Of a DNA stretch of 64,000 bases, positions 20,447 to 29,772 are shown piece by piece. The stretch comes from Desulfuromonas acetoxidans DSM 684. Its GTDB lineage: Bacteria > Desulfobacterota > Desulfuromonadia > Desulfuromonadales > Desulfuromonadaceae. Position 1 is the stretch's first letter. The number at the start of each line of letters is the position of its first letter. Location: positions 1 to 64,000 of the forward strand of contig NZ_AAEW02000018.1 in NCBI RefSeq assembly GCF_000167355.1, written 5' to 3'. Position numbers and translations under genes: made by a program. The notes under the pieces were generated by a model, which worked only from the letters and a program-made list of their open reading frames with translations, was not told the origin of the DNA and ran no database searches.

Positions 20447-21259
20447 TTGATGTGTCGTTGCCTCAAAGTTTCTCACAGTGGTTATTATGACTGGGAGAAA
20501 AGATCCCCCAGCACACGACAGATTGACAACGAGCGTCTACTGAAGCGCATTCGTGAAATCCATGAAGACAGCAACGGTGCCATTGGTGTTCCGCGTATGC
20601 ATGAAGACCTTCGGGAAACCGGAGAGACTGCAAGTAAAAATCGCATTGCTCGTTTAATGGCTTCAGCCGGACTTCAAGGCTGGCCGCGAAAGAAAAAACG
20701 AGGTCGATATCACACACCAGTTGTAGTCCCTGCCGATGTTCAGAATCAGTTGCAGCGTGATTTTAAGGCATTGGAACCAGAACAAAAATGGGTCACAGAC
20801 ATCACAGAACTCAAGACCGGCGAAGGAAAACTTTATCTGTGTGTTGTCATCGATCTGTTCAGCAAGTTGGTCGTTGGCTGGTCAATGCACCATCGCCAAG
20901 ACCGGCAGATGGTGATCCGTGCCGTTGAAATGGCCGTGTGGCAACGTCAAGAAAGTAACCATGTGATTTTGCATTCGGATCGCAGCAGTCAATTTCGCAG
21001 CACGGACTACCAAAGATTCTTGAAGGAGAACGCCCTGGTTTGCTCCATGAGTGCTGTTGGTCATTGTGGAGATAACGCAGCCTGCGAGGGATTCTTTGGT
21101 GTTCTCAAGCGAGAACGCACAAATCGGATGAGATATCCGACAATGGATGCCGCCAAAGCGGATCTATTCAACTATATTGAACGCTTCCATAATCCACGAA
21201 TGAGGAAAAGGATTGCTAGACGTGATATGGAGTTTCAGTTGTTTTCAAACCGTCCGTAG
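20447..21259 (+). CDS. IS3-family transposase OrfB (DDE integrase)
   Basis: About 270 residues from the first usable start; the frame stays open upstream ([16 protein letters not shown]), consistent with an OrfA-B frameshift fusion. It has the rve fold with the DDE set: D in [10 protein letters not shown] in [10 protein letters not shown] in [12 protein letters not shown]. The usual HSDRGSQ reads HSDRSSQ (Gly to Ser) and the Ser before E is also altered, so activity may be reduced. Its stop lies 16 bp inside the right end. Confidence 0.92.
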   Translation: MMCRCLKVSHSGYYDWEKRSPSTRQIDNERLLKRIREIHEDSNGAIGVPRMHEDLRETGETASKNRIARLMASAGLQGWPRKKKRGRYHTPVVVPADVQNQLQRDFKALEPEQKWVTDITELKTGEGKLYLCVVIDLFSKLVVGWSMHHRQDRQMVIRAVEMAVWQRQESNHVILHSDRSSQFRSTDYQRFLKENALVCSMSAVGHCGDNAACEGFFGVLKRERTNRMRYPTMDAAKADLFNYIERFHNPRMRKRIARRDMEFQLFSNRP

Positions 21260-22702
21260 AAACGGGGTATAACCCAGATTCGGATCACTTAAATAAGGTT
21301 GGACAAGTTCCTCAAACAGCTCACGGTCAAGGCGGTGCAGGACTTCGCCAAGAGTCAACAGAGTTTCTTTGGGATTCTCAAAGTCCACACTAGCCAGAGC
21401 ATCAAGAATGATTCCTTCGCTACGGCGATAGAATTGCTCTTTGCCCGCTTCATGAACAGCTACTCCGGCGCCCTTGATTTCTTTGTTGTTCATTCCTTTA
21501 AAAAAGGTCAAAAGCGCCTTATTCAAAGCATCACGGTAACCAAGGGCCTTATCCACAATCTCTTGAACCGTTTTCGGATGTTTATTCCAGCCCTGGCCTA
21601 AAGAGAGGAGTTCATGACGGCGTTCCAGAATAGAGGCTTGGTTGTTGCGATAACCGCCGACTGTCAAAGCCAGCCTTCGCAAGCCTAATTCCTGTGCCTG
21701 TTTAATCACAGCAGCCGGCTGTTGACCTGGTGTTTTGGCATCAACCACATCCCGTGCAAAAACAAAGGACCCCAACTGAGTCCATGAGGGTGCGGTTGTG
21801 GTGAAGCTCACGAATTTTTCTTCTTTCTCCCCTTTTTTCAAAGCAACGATTCTGGCTCCATGAGGATGGGGCCACAAACCTTCAATGCGGTAACTGAATT
21901 TGGCCTTATTGAAGCCCCGATAAACCTCGACATGGTGTTGACCACAACAACTGCATGATCCCCCTTGCTCTGCCTGGCAGAGTTCGATGTGTGCCGGTTG
22001 CCAAAACAGTCCACGAAGAAAACCAATGCTCTGAGCGGCAAAAGTTTCCGGCTTAATAGGGTCTATCCATGTCGGTTTTTGTTTCTTTGTCTTCTGATGC
22101 CAGGGCAACAAGTGGTCAATGTTTTCCTCAGTGAGAACATTCAACCAAATGGTTTGGCGCAAATGTTCTCCCTGCACCAGAGTTGTTACCGGTGCCCCAC
22201 CGCGCAAGCCGGCTTTGAACCCGCCACCAAAACCGGGTACGTTCATGGCCTGGTTAAACAAGGCTATCGCTGTACACCCGGCACACAGGGACTCCCCCAA
22301 GCCGGATGGATTGACAAAACAGCTGTTGGTGGCGCCGGTAACCCCGGCCAGCAGTTTGTCCATCGGAGTCGGTTCTTTTGCCTTGACGTTACGGACTTGC
22401 ATGAAGGGGGATGTTGGATGATCTAGCTGAAACCAATCATTAAAGAATTTGCCCGCGCTATCGAGCAGCTCCCCAGTTAACGGCGTCTTGATTCGCTGTT
22501 TCAATGTGGTGGCGTTGTCCGGTGTTGCCAGGGCCTGGGTCAGACAAATCAACAGCTGCAATGCCGCCAGTTCCATGTCGTCACGTGGCAGGCACAACTC
22601 CCAGTGTTCGTCTCCACAGAGAAGCTGTCGAACTGTTAGCTTCTGCGCCGAGGCTTTACCCTGTAACCGAACAGGTATCCAGGCATCGCTCAATAGATTC
22701 AT
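21245..22702 (-). CDS. cse1: Cse1 (CasA) large Cascade subunit, C-terminus replaced by IS sequence
   Basis: A 485-residue protein starting [16 protein letters not shown], the canonical Cse1 N terminus, followed by the L1-loop region ([16 protein letters not shown]) and a Cys/His cluster (CSCCGQHH, about 250). Known Cse1 recognises the PAM and recruits Cas3. The last 9 residues (GYTPFLRTV) and the stop are encoded by the IS right end; the native 31-codon tail is stranded at 19954-20053. The loss affects the end of the C-terminal helical bundle, so function is uncertain. The ATG overlaps the cas3 stop (ATGA). Confidence 0.93.
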   Translation of the reverse strand: MNLLSDAWIPVRLQGKASAQKLTVRQLLCGDEHWELCLPRDDMELAALQLLICLTQALATPDNATTLKQRIKTPLTGELLDSAGKFFNDWFQLDHPTSPFMQVRNVKAKEPTPMDKLLAGVTGATNSCFVNPSGLGESLCAGCTAIALFNQAMNVPGFGGGFKAGLRGGAPVTTLVQGEHLRQTIWLNVLTEENIDHLLPWHQKTKKQKPTWIDPIKPETFAAQSIGFLRGLFWQPAHIELCQAEQGGSCSCCGQHHVEVYRGFNKAKFSYRIEGLWPHPHGARIVALKKGEKEEKFVSFTTTAPSWTQLGSFVFARDVVDAKTPGQQPAAVIKQAQELGLRRLALTVGGYRNNQASILERRHELLSLGQGWNKHPKTVQEIVDKALGYRDALNKALLTFFKGMNNKEIKGAGVAVHEAGKEQFYRRSEGIILDALASVDFENPKETLLTLGEVLHRLDRELFEELVQPYLSDPNLGYTPFLRTV

Positions 22703-25356
22703 TTTTTCTCCCTCCTCAAACCGGTATCCCGGTGATACCGAAAAATTGTCTGTATTCCTTCGGCAATAAATCCCTCTCTTGTCGGCTGCATATTTAACCA
22801 GTACCGTTTATCCTCCCCCAGAGGGACATCTTTCAAAGCGCCTTTCCACCCTCCTGTTCCCGGCACATTGATACTGTTGAGCGCCAGTATTTCGAGCAAC
22901 CGGTATTCATCCAGCGAGTCCAATAAGTCACCATCCAGTGTCCGGCGACCGGCGTCCGAATCGAGATATGGAATGACCGTCAAACTCATTTCTCCATCGC
23001 GGGTCACGGCGGTGATGCTTTCATCGCTATCGACAAAAGGATTGGAATCTCTGGCCATATTGACCGCCTGGCGTGCTTTATAGCCTTTGATGTAAATTTC
23101 ATCCTCGAACTCACGGTTAGCCTCAGTGATCTCTTCGGGTTCATAGGGCCACGGTTCCTGTTGATAAGCTTTTTCAATCTGGGTCCGGTAAGCCACTGGA
23201 AAGACTATCTGTTCACTTTCAGCAAGAATCTGCTCTGTGCGCCATAAAACGCGCTTGTTGCCATAAACGACTGCAGTACCGCCGTAATCATCGTCGGTCG
23301 GCAACACCACCGTACACAACCGCTTGGAAAAAGCAGCTGGACGCGTTGCATCATTGATTTCATGGCGATGCAGACGGCCCATGCGCTGAAATAAGAGATC
23401 AATGGGGCAGAGTTGCGTGATGATCCAATCGAAATCGACATCCAGAGATTGCTCCACCACCTGTGTCGCCACCAGAATCCGCCCTTTTTTGCGATTACCG
23501 TTAAGTCCAAAGGTGTGTATGACGCTCTGTTCTTTCACTTGGCGGTCAAGAAAGCGGAACCGGGCATGAAACAGATCAACCGTGATAGAGGCCTCCTTCG
23601 CCTGTTTCTTCAGTTGCTCATAAAGGTTTTGTGCAACATCAACCAGATTACAGATCACCGCCACTTGTGCTCCCGCCGCAGCGGCTGCGATCAACCGCTC
23701 TATCAACGACGCATCAGGCACCATGCCGTCAAAACGAACGCATTCGACGTTGACAGTAAGCGGGTCCGGTTCATCATCTTCCGCCAACGAAAGCGGCAAA
23801 ACTTCCCTATTGGTGGCACAACTGATGAGAGGATAGGAATCGCGCTCTCGCGACTCTGGCAAATCACTATCCCACGCTGAAAACAGATGCTGTTTTTGGT
23901 GAAAAGGCAGGGTTGCCGACAACAGAATCGCTGATCCACCAGATGCTCGTTGCTGTCGTAGAACCTCTTCCAGCAAACCATACATGTAGGCATCATAAGC
24001 GTGCACCTCATCGACAATCAGCACACTGCGCCCCACGCCAAAACCTCGCACGAAACGATGCCGGACCGGCAACACCGAAATAAGCACCTGATCAATGGTG
24101 CAAACTCCGATCTGACCAAGAAAAACCCGTTTGCGACTCTCAGCCAACCATTCACTGCACTTGACCCAGCCGTCCTGTTCATCGCCGTCTTCAACCCTTC
24201 CTCGTTTTTTCAGTTCAGCAAAAGGTTCATTAAATCTGGCAAACCCGTGGGCCAACAGGAGATTGGGAGAATCGGCAAAAAGGATTTTCGCTGCTTTTTC
24301 CAAACGACCAAACATGGCATTAGCAGTCGCCTGGGTTGGTAACGCGAAAATAATCGCCTCAGCCAACCCGCTATCAACGATTTTCCAGGCGTGAGCCAGG
24401 GCGGCTTCCGTTTTACCATTTCCGGTCGGCGCTTCGATGATAGTCAGGGACGGATTGGCTGGAAGATTTTCGGTTAAACACTGTAAAGGTCGAGGAGGCT
24501 TTCCAGCAGGAAGCAAAGCGGCGACTCCAGAGAAAGACTTTGGCTGACCGATGAGGCCGGATAATTGCAGAACTCTTTGAGCATCGGCAGCAATCTTTCC
24601 TTCAAAATAAGATTGAAGATCCTGCGGGGTTTCAAGAAAGGAGAAATCTGTATCGTCACAACGGGAGCCCAGCCAATCGGCAACAGAGCAAAACCCGGCG
24701 AGAAAAACGGCTTGATAAGATGAGAGGCAGGGTGGCTCGCTGGTCATTGATAGGCCCGCCGGAGTCAAAAAAAGCTTTTCAAGAGCGTACAGCCATGCCA
24801 CCCGAGATTTGAAATCAATTGAGGCATAACGGTCATCAACCTGGGAGCTGAAGGATAAATCACGCAGGTAGTCGGCATTCTTTAAATGCCCATGATGTCC
24901 GGTAACCGCTTCTATCCAAGGCTTAAAAGCCGCCCACTGCTCAGGATCATTTTCATCCACAAATAGACTATCACCGGTATCCCCCTCGCCGAAAAGCTCC
25001 AGAATATCGTTATGGAACCAATACAGTCCGGCCTCTCCATGCCAGTAGTCCTTACTTTCATTCTTAGAAGGCAGAATGCCATCCGAAAAACCATAGAGCT
25101 GTTTGAACGCAGGATGGCTTTTGAGTTGGAACCGTAAGTCAAACTTTCCGTAATCATGTAAGGCACAGAAAAACAGTAACCAAGCCCGGATTCGAGTTTC
25201 ATCCTGTCCCTGACAAAAACGATGACGGATAGCAAAACTTGCATTCCACCATGCAGCTGCCACTGCCGCCACATCCAAACAGTGATAGGGCAACAGATGA
25301 TAGCGGCCATCCTCAGCTGTTTTGCCCCAGTAGGCATAAAATTTTACGAACTCCAT
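22699..25356 (-). CDS. cas3: Cas3 HD nuclease-helicase (type I-E)
   Basis: An 885-residue protein. The N-terminal HD nuclease has PYHCLDVAAVAAAWW (about 25-39) and FCALHDYGKFDLRFQ (about 65-79). The SF2 helicase follows with Walker A APTGNGKTEAALA (about 303), DEVHAYD for motif II (about 434), a SATLP motif III, and the C-terminal VATQVVEQSLDVDFD ... QRMGRLHRH motif VI. Known Cas3 unwinds and degrades Cascade-bound DNA. ATG 25356 is used because AGGAGGG is immediately upstream; a start 36 bp earlier has none. It is the first gene of the operon. Confidence 0.97.
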   Translation of the reverse strand: MEFVKFYAYWGKTAEDGRYHLLPYHCLDVAAVAAAWWNASFAIRHRFCQGQDETRIRAWLLFFCALHDYGKFDLRFQLKSHPAFKQLYGFSDGILPSKNESKDYWHGEAGLYWFHNDILELFGEGDTGDSLFVDENDPEQWAAFKPWIEAVTGHHGHLKNADYLRDLSFSSQVDDRYASIDFKSRVAWLYALEKLFLTPAGLSMTSEPPCLSSYQAVFLAGFCSVADWLGSRCDDTDFSFLETPQDLQSYFEGKIAADAQRVLQLSGLIGQPKSFSGVAALLPAGKPPRPLQCLTENLPANPSLTIIEAPTGNGKTEAALAHAWKIVDSGLAEAIIFALPTQATANAMFGRLEKAAKILFADSPNLLLAHGFARFNEPFAELKKRGRVEDGDEQDGWVKCSEWLAESRKRVFLGQIGVCTIDQVLISVLPVRHRFVRGFGVGRSVLIVDEVHAYDAYMYGLLEEVLRQQRASGGSAILLSATLPFHQKQHLFSAWDSDLPESRERDSYPLISCATNREVLPLSLAEDDEPDPLTVNVECVRFDGMVPDASLIERLIAAAAAGAQVAVICNLVDVAQNLYEQLKKQAKEASITVDLFHARFRFLDRQVKEQSVIHTFGLNGNRKKGRILVATQVVEQSLDVDFDWIITQLCPIDLLFQRMGRLHRHEINDATRPAAFSKRLCTVVLPTDDDYGGTAVVYGNKRVLWRTEQILAESEQIVFPVAYRTQIEKAYQQEPWPYEPEEITEANREFEDEIYIKGYKARQAVNMARDSNPFVDSDESITAVTRDGEMSLTVIPYLDSDAGRRTLDGDLLDSLDEYRLLEILALNSINVPGTGGWKGALKDVPLGEDKRYWLNMQPTREGFIAEGIQTIFRYHRDTGLRREKK

Positions 25357-25377
25357 TTTTTCCCTCCTAAAAATCAC

Positions 25378-25406
25378 ATAACAATAACTCATAGTTACAT
25401 TCGCAA
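25378..25406 (-). promoter_or_regulatory. weak candidate sigma-70 promoter of the cas operon
   Basis: On the minus strand TTGCGA (25406-25401), a 17-bp spacer and TGTTAT (25383-25378) precede cas3. Each hexamer matches consensus at 4 of 6 positions. It is the only -35/-10 pair visible in the short upstream gap. Confidence 0.3.
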
Positions 25407-25450
25407 CAGGCTACGCTCCCCCTCTCCAATCTTCAACAGTTCTAATCTTC

Positions 25451-25927
25451 TTACTCCCGCACCCAACACCCCAGCAACACACCGATCACCAACCACGTCA
25501 GCAGTTGCACGGCAGTTTTATTGTCGGTGCGCTGATACCAGTGAGGCCAGCGGCGCAGCCAGCGGGAAACGGTGGTGTGATTTTCCAACACCGTAGGCAA
25601 CTGCCAGCCCTGGCTGTCGGCCAGCCAGTAGACGGGGATCAACATCAGCCACAGGCCCAGGCCTAGCAAAAACATGGCCAGCACAACCACCAGACCGTAG
25701 CTCAAGGCCATGACACCGCCGAGGGGCAGGCCGAGCAGCAAGGCTCCGTAGATACCGGATGTGTAGCCGCACCAGACGGTGCCCGCGACAATCATCAGCG
25801 CCAGGTAGCGGGGCAACCAGGATTCGAGGGCATCGAAAAAGGCGACCACCTGGGCAAGCAGGGTTTCGCAAATCCAACTCAGGGCAGTCAAGGTCACGGG
25901 GGCTTGGGTGGCAACGGTGGTGTTCAT
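25451..25927 (-). CDS. membrane protein of unknown function
   Basis: A 158-residue protein. After a short N-terminal helix (TALSWICETLLAQVV) there are three strong membrane segments (about 40-57, 60-95 as a hairpin, and the C-terminal AVQLLTWLVIGVLLGCWV). No family is recognised. ATG 25927 is preferred because AGGAGA is 6 nt upstream; an in-frame ATG at 25933 abuts that site. It ends about 95 bp before cas3 on the same strand, so read-through into the cas operon is possible. Confidence 0.6.
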   Translation of the reverse strand: MNTTVATQAPVTLTALSWICETLLAQVVAFFDALESWLPRYLALMIVAGTVWCGYTSGIYGALLLGLPLGGVMALSYGLVVVLAMFLLGLGLWLMLIPVYWLADSQGWQLPTVLENHTTVSRWLRRWPHWYQRTDNKTAVQLLTWLVIGVLLGCWVRE

Positions 25928-26241
25928 GGGCATTCTCCTGTCGTGGCGTCAACCCGGATTTTTCACAAAAATCGTCGCAAGAGGCCGGAAAGGGCCGTGG
26001 CTGCAAGGCACGCGTAGTAAAACGCTCGTAGGCATACTTACAGTCTGCCGAGAACGTTTTTCAAGCGTAACGCAACAGACATAGTCCTTGCCGGATTCGC
26101 AGCAGGTCTCTTGTGAGAAATGCGGGTTCAGTTCATCGTTGAAATAAACGATAAACCGCTGCCGTGACAAAAGATGTCACCCCAAGGCATTTTTTTTGAT
26201 GTGCTGTGAAAAAATCAGGTGGGAACGGTTTTAAAGGCTGA
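25928..26241. other. intergenic region without a convincing gene
   Basis: A 73-codon minus-strand frame (25949-26170) lacks a ribosome-binding site and a recognisable domain. The composition resembles a non-coding dispersed element. The dispersed repeat at 26242 follows. Confidence 0.4.
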
Positions 26242-26419
26242 ACCACGGAGGCACGAAGACACGGAGAAAATCGTTTGAAAAAGCTTTGGTTTCTTTGTCC
26301 TGAGGACTTGTGATTCTATGTTGACTTGGCAAAGAGAAGGATGTTTTTTATCTTGGCCATTATCAGATTTGATCGTGAAGTCATCGCGAAGCTAAATGGG
26401 GCCCCCGTGACTCCGTGGT
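26242..26419 (+). repeat. MITE-like dispersed repeat, copy A
   Basis: A 178-bp element bounded by inverted arms. The left arm is ACCACGGAGGCACG plus AAGACACGGAG (26242-26266); the right arm is CCGTGACTCCGTGGT (26405-26419). The interior TTATCAGATTTGATCGTGAA (26362-26381) recurs in copy B at 61817-62050 in the opposite orientation. It has no coding capacity. Confidence 0.7.
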
Positions 26420-26426
26420 CAAAAAA

Positions 26427-27386
26427 TCAGTTATAAACAGCGCTCATCCGTGCAATTTCCTCAACCACCTGCTGACGCAGATCAGCGGGCGATACCACTT
26501 CCACCTCAGCGCCGTGCTCGAGGATCTTCATGACGATTTCCCGGTAATCGGCCACGGGGATGGTCAATTCCAGGCGGCCGTCGTCGCGTAGAACCTGCTG
26601 CTGACCATCGCACCAGTGTTGTTCCCGCACAAACGGCGCACGCCGGGCGCTGAAGCGCAGGGTGACCGGCTGATGGTGCTGATCCTGAAAAATACCGCAC
26701 GCCCCTTGAATCTTATGCTGCCAGGTTTCTGGATCACGGTAGTCAAAGGGTGTATCGGTGAGGTGCATCTGGCTGATACGTGACAACTGGAAGGTGCGCC
26801 AATCCTGCTGCTCTTCACACCAGCTAATCAGATACCAACTGCCGCTGTAATGTTGCAGATGGTAGGGATGCACCATGCGGCTGCTCGCTTGCGGGCGGGT
26901 CGGATTCTGGTAGCTGAAATAGACCTTGCGCCGGGTCAGCACCGCCTCACCGAGTTGCTGAAAGATGGTCTCATCCACCGGGATGTAATGACTCCAGTTG
27001 GCGGAAAAACAGTGGTCAAGATGTTCGCGGTCAATACCGCATTGCTCCAGATTGGTGAGCATCTTTTCGCACAGGGCGTTGAGTTCACCACTGAGCGGCG
27101 ACGCCCCGCCGCTGTCGAGCATGCGGCGCAGAATGAGCATGGCCATGATCTCCTGATGGGAGAACCGCGTCCAGGTCAAGCTGTAGCTGGCGTCGCTGTA
27201 ACGATACCCGCGCCGGGTGGCGTTGTATTCCAGCGGGGCACCGATCTGGTTGGTCAAGGCGTCAATATCACGCTTGGCCGTGCGCTCGCTGATCTCAAAC
27301 TGGCGTGCCAGCTTGGGCGCGTTGGGATAGTTGCCCTGGCGGATCTGATGGTCAAACCAGAAAAAGCGTTCAATACGGGACAGCAT
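26427..27386 (-). CDS. WYL-domain transcriptional regulator
   Basis: A 319-residue protein with an N-terminal winged HTH (LARQFEISERTAKRDIDALTNQI, about 26-48) and the WYL ligand-binding domain (HPYHLQHYSGSWYLISWCEEQQDWRTFQLSRI, about 175-208, with the W-Y-L triad), then a WCX C-terminal extension. WYL regulators often respond to nucleic acids or nucleotides, and several control CRISPR or other defence loci. It lies upstream of the cas operon on the same strand, separated by a repeat and one membrane-protein gene; a regulatory link is only suggested. The N-terminal MLSRIERFFWFD gives the start. Confidence 0.88.
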   Translation of the reverse strand: MLSRIERFFWFDHQIRQGNYPNAPKLARQFEISERTAKRDIDALTNQIGAPLEYNATRRGYRYSDASYSLTWTRFSHQEIMAMLILRRMLDSGGASPLSGELNALCEKMLTNLEQCGIDREHLDHCFSANWSHYIPVDETIFQQLGEAVLTRRKVYFSYQNPTRPQASSRMVHPYHLQHYSGSWYLISWCEEQQDWRTFQLSRISQMHLTDTPFDYRDPETWQHKIQGACGIFQDQHHQPVTLRFSARRAPFVREQHWCDGQQQVLRDDGRLELTIPVADYREIVMKILEHGAEVEVVSPADLRQQVVEEIARMSAVYN

Positions 27387-27429
27387 GGTGGCCTTTCATT
27401 GCAACAGGGAACAGGTCAAAGAGCTATTG

Positions 27430-29772
27430 TCACCGAGAATCACGCACCAAGGCAACCTGAATCGTCTTCTGCGCCGCGCGGCCGTGATCATCGACCACGC
27501 GCAACACCACCTCCCCCGGACGCGCCTGCCACAGGAACGGCTCATCAGCGGCGCAACTGCCAAGATAGCCGTCATCGGCAAACCAGTACAGCGTTTGCAC
27601 ATCGCCATCGGTAATGGCCGTCAGGGCGATGGTTTCGTCGTCAAGGCGATCACTGCGCAGCTGATAGGTAACCCCGGCCACCGGCGCGGTGATGCGTGGC
27701 GCGGCACCGGACTGGGCCACCTCCTGCAGGCTGCAGCCGGGTTCAAATGGCGGCGGCACGGCCAAGGCCACTCCGGCAAGGCGGAAAATACGTAACAGAT
27801 CCGAGGGCCAGAATTCATAGACGTTCATTTCGGTGCGCCCCGCTTCAGCGCGGCAGGCACGCAGGCCGGTGTTGCGATCAACCGCCACCTGACGGTGCAA
27901 CTGCGATACCTGAATCGGCGATACGCCGGGGATAAACCAGGTCGGCACCGTATGCGGCGTCAACGGATTGGGCAACGCTCCGTCTTCGCGACACACCGCA
28001 ACCTTGCGCAGATTGAGCAGACCGGGCTTGAGACGCTCCGTCGCCGTCCAGCCCTGGCCGTGGCCCAGCGCTTCGAACAGATCAAACAGCAACGGCCCGG
28101 CGGCCTGACGCCCGATCAGCGCCGGATTGCCGTGGCCATCGAAATGCCCCAGCCACACGGCAATCACGTACGGGCCGGACACGCCCACCGCCCAGGCATC
28201 GCGAAAGGCAAACGAGGTGCCGGTCTTCCACGCCACCTCGACACCGCCGCCCACCTGCCCCAGCAGTTCCTGGCGCTGCGGCGGCGGATTATCGCGCAAG
28301 ATATCCAGCACCAGAAACGACGCTTCCGGGCTGAGTAAATTCTTGCCCTGGTGTTGCGGTTGTTCCATCAGGCTGCGCAGCGGCTTGAATTCACCACCAT
28401 TGGCCAACAACGCGTACAGGCGCACCAGTTCCACCATGGTGACTTCCGCGCTGCCCAGCGACAACGCCAGCCCGTAATACTCAGCAGCGCGCAACCCCTC
28501 GACCCCGGCCTGCTGCAGCCAACCGTGCAGCCCCGGCTCAGTCAATCGGGCTTGCAGTACCGTGGCCGGCACGTTGCGGCTGAGGATCAGGGCATCACGG
28601 GCAAACACCGGGCCGAGAAATTTCTGGTCGTAGTTTTCCGGGCTGAACCCGGCGAAACGGTGCGGCGAATCTTTGAGCATGGTCAGCGGATGGATCAGCC
28701 CTTGGTCCATGGCCAGCCCGTAGACAAACGGTTTGAGGGTTGAGCCGGGGGAGCGCTTGGCCGTGGTGCCGTTGACCTGCCCGTCAATGCCGTCATCCCA
28801 GAAATCCGCTGAGCCGAGCATCGCCTCCACGGCCATGGTGGCACTGTTGACCACCAGCACGGCGGCGTTGTCGAGTCCGGCAGGCGCGCGCCGTTCGAGA
28901 TAGGCGGCGGTCAACTGTTCGACGGTGTTCTGCACATCACGGTTGAGCGTGGTGTTGACTGCGCCATGGCGCAGGGTGGGGAGCTGCTGATCGAGCCAGG
29001 TGATGAAGTGCGGTGCGGCGAACGGCAACTTCTGGGGAGAGCGAAATTGCGGCGGCAAATCGAAGAACACCTGCTGACTGACGGCGTCGGGATGAAACTG
29101 ACACCAGCGCTGAAACAGATGGCTGCGTGCCTCCAGCAGATGAGACAGGCCTTGGGTGGTGGTCGGCGAACGTTTGACCGGGTTTTGCGGGATGACACTG
29201 AGGCTCAGCGCCTCGGGCAGGGTCAGGGCGTTGGCGTGCTTGTCGAAATAGATCAGACTGGCCGCCTCCACCCCTTCAATGTTGCCGCCGTAGCTGGCCA
29301 GATTGAGATAGGCCTGAAAGATGTCGTCCTTGGAATAATGACGGGTCAACTGCACGGCGCGAGCGATCTGCACCAGCTTGCCCCACAAGTCACGGGTATC
29401 GAGACGCCAGCGCAGCCGCGCCACCTGCATGGTGATGGTCGACGCCCCCACCCGCCGATCTCGGGTCACGTAGGTGGTCCAGGCCGCGCGCAACAGCGCC
29501 AACGGATCGACGCCGGGATGCTGGTAGTAATCGCGATCTTCGTAGAGCAAGGTCGCTTGACGCAGGGATGCCGCCACCTCGTCCAGATCGACATGCAGCC
29601 GATAGCGATCATCATCGGCCAGGGTCAGGCGCAGCAACCGCCCCCGGCTGTCAAAATAGGCACGCGACTCACTCTGGTAGCGGCTCAATGCCGGTTTTGG
29701 CACCAGCGCATAACCCAGGGCCGTGACCAGCAACAATCCGGTCACGGCCCATAACCAGCGCCGCCGCCTCAT
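27430..29772 (-). CDS. pbpC: penicillin-binding protein 1C
   Basis: A 780-residue bifunctional peptidoglycan synthase. After an N-terminal anchor (about 6-22) comes the GT51 glycosyltransferase with the catalytic Glu in LLYEDRDYYQHPGVD (about 77-91) and GASTITMQVARL. The transpeptidase has STLK (SPGSTLKPF), SRN (LSRNVPA) and KTG (VAWKTGTSFAFRDAW). A C-terminal BiPBP_C-type beta domain (about 690-775) is the PBP1C hallmark. The start overlaps the stop of the alpha-2-macroglobulin gene (ATGA), the conserved pairing seen in many bacteria. Confidence 0.94.
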   Translation of the reverse strand: MRRRRWLWAVTGLLLVTALGYALVPKPALSRYQSESRAYFDSRGRLLRLTLADDDRYRLHVDLDEVAASLRQATLLYEDRDYYQHPGVDPLALLRAAWTTYVTRDRRVGASTITMQVARLRWRLDTRDLWGKLVQIARAVQLTRHYSKDDIFQAYLNLASYGGNIEGVEAASLIYFDKHANALTLPEALSLSVIPQNPVKRSPTTTQGLSHLLEARSHLFQRWCQFHPDAVSQQVFFDLPPQFRSPQKLPFAAPHFITWLDQQLPTLRHGAVNTTLNRDVQNTVEQLTAAYLERRAPAGLDNAAVLVVNSATMAVEAMLGSADFWDDGIDGQVNGTTAKRSPGSTLKPFVYGLAMDQGLIHPLTMLKDSPHRFAGFSPENYDQKFLGPVFARDALILSRNVPATVLQARLTEPGLHGWLQQAGVEGLRAAEYYGLALSLGSAEVTMVELVRLYALLANGGEFKPLRSLMEQPQHQGKNLLSPEASFLVLDILRDNPPPQRQELLGQVGGGVEVAWKTGTSFAFRDAWAVGVSGPYVIAVWLGHFDGHGNPALIGRQAAGPLLFDLFEALGHGQGWTATERLKPGLLNLRKVAVCREDGALPNPLTPHTVPTWFIPGVSPIQVSQLHRQVAVDRNTGLRACRAEAGRTEMNVYEFWPSDLLRIFRLAGVALAVPPPFEPGCSLQEVAQSGAAPRITAPVAGVTYQLRSDRLDDETIALTAITDGDVQTLYWFADDGYLGSCAADEPFLWQARPGEVVLRVVDDHGRAAQKTIQVALVRDSR

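Larger units (their letters stand above)
20054..21275 (+). mobile_element. IS3-family insertion sequence in the cas operon
   Basis: A 1222-bp element with imperfect terminal inverted repeats of about 30 bp (left GGGTTCTACCCCG then ATTTACGGAC; right, reversed, GGGTTATACCCCG then TTCTACGGAC). It is flanked by a 3-bp direct repeat AGA (20051-20053 and 21276-21278), as expected for IS3-type target duplication. It carries orfA and orfB in relative -1 frames. It lies opposite to the cas operon and replaced the cse1 3' end. Confidence 0.9.

Noticed and set aside
25949-26170. 73-codon minus-strand frame upstream of the membrane protein
   Set aside because: No ribosome-binding site or domain; looks like part of a non-coding element.
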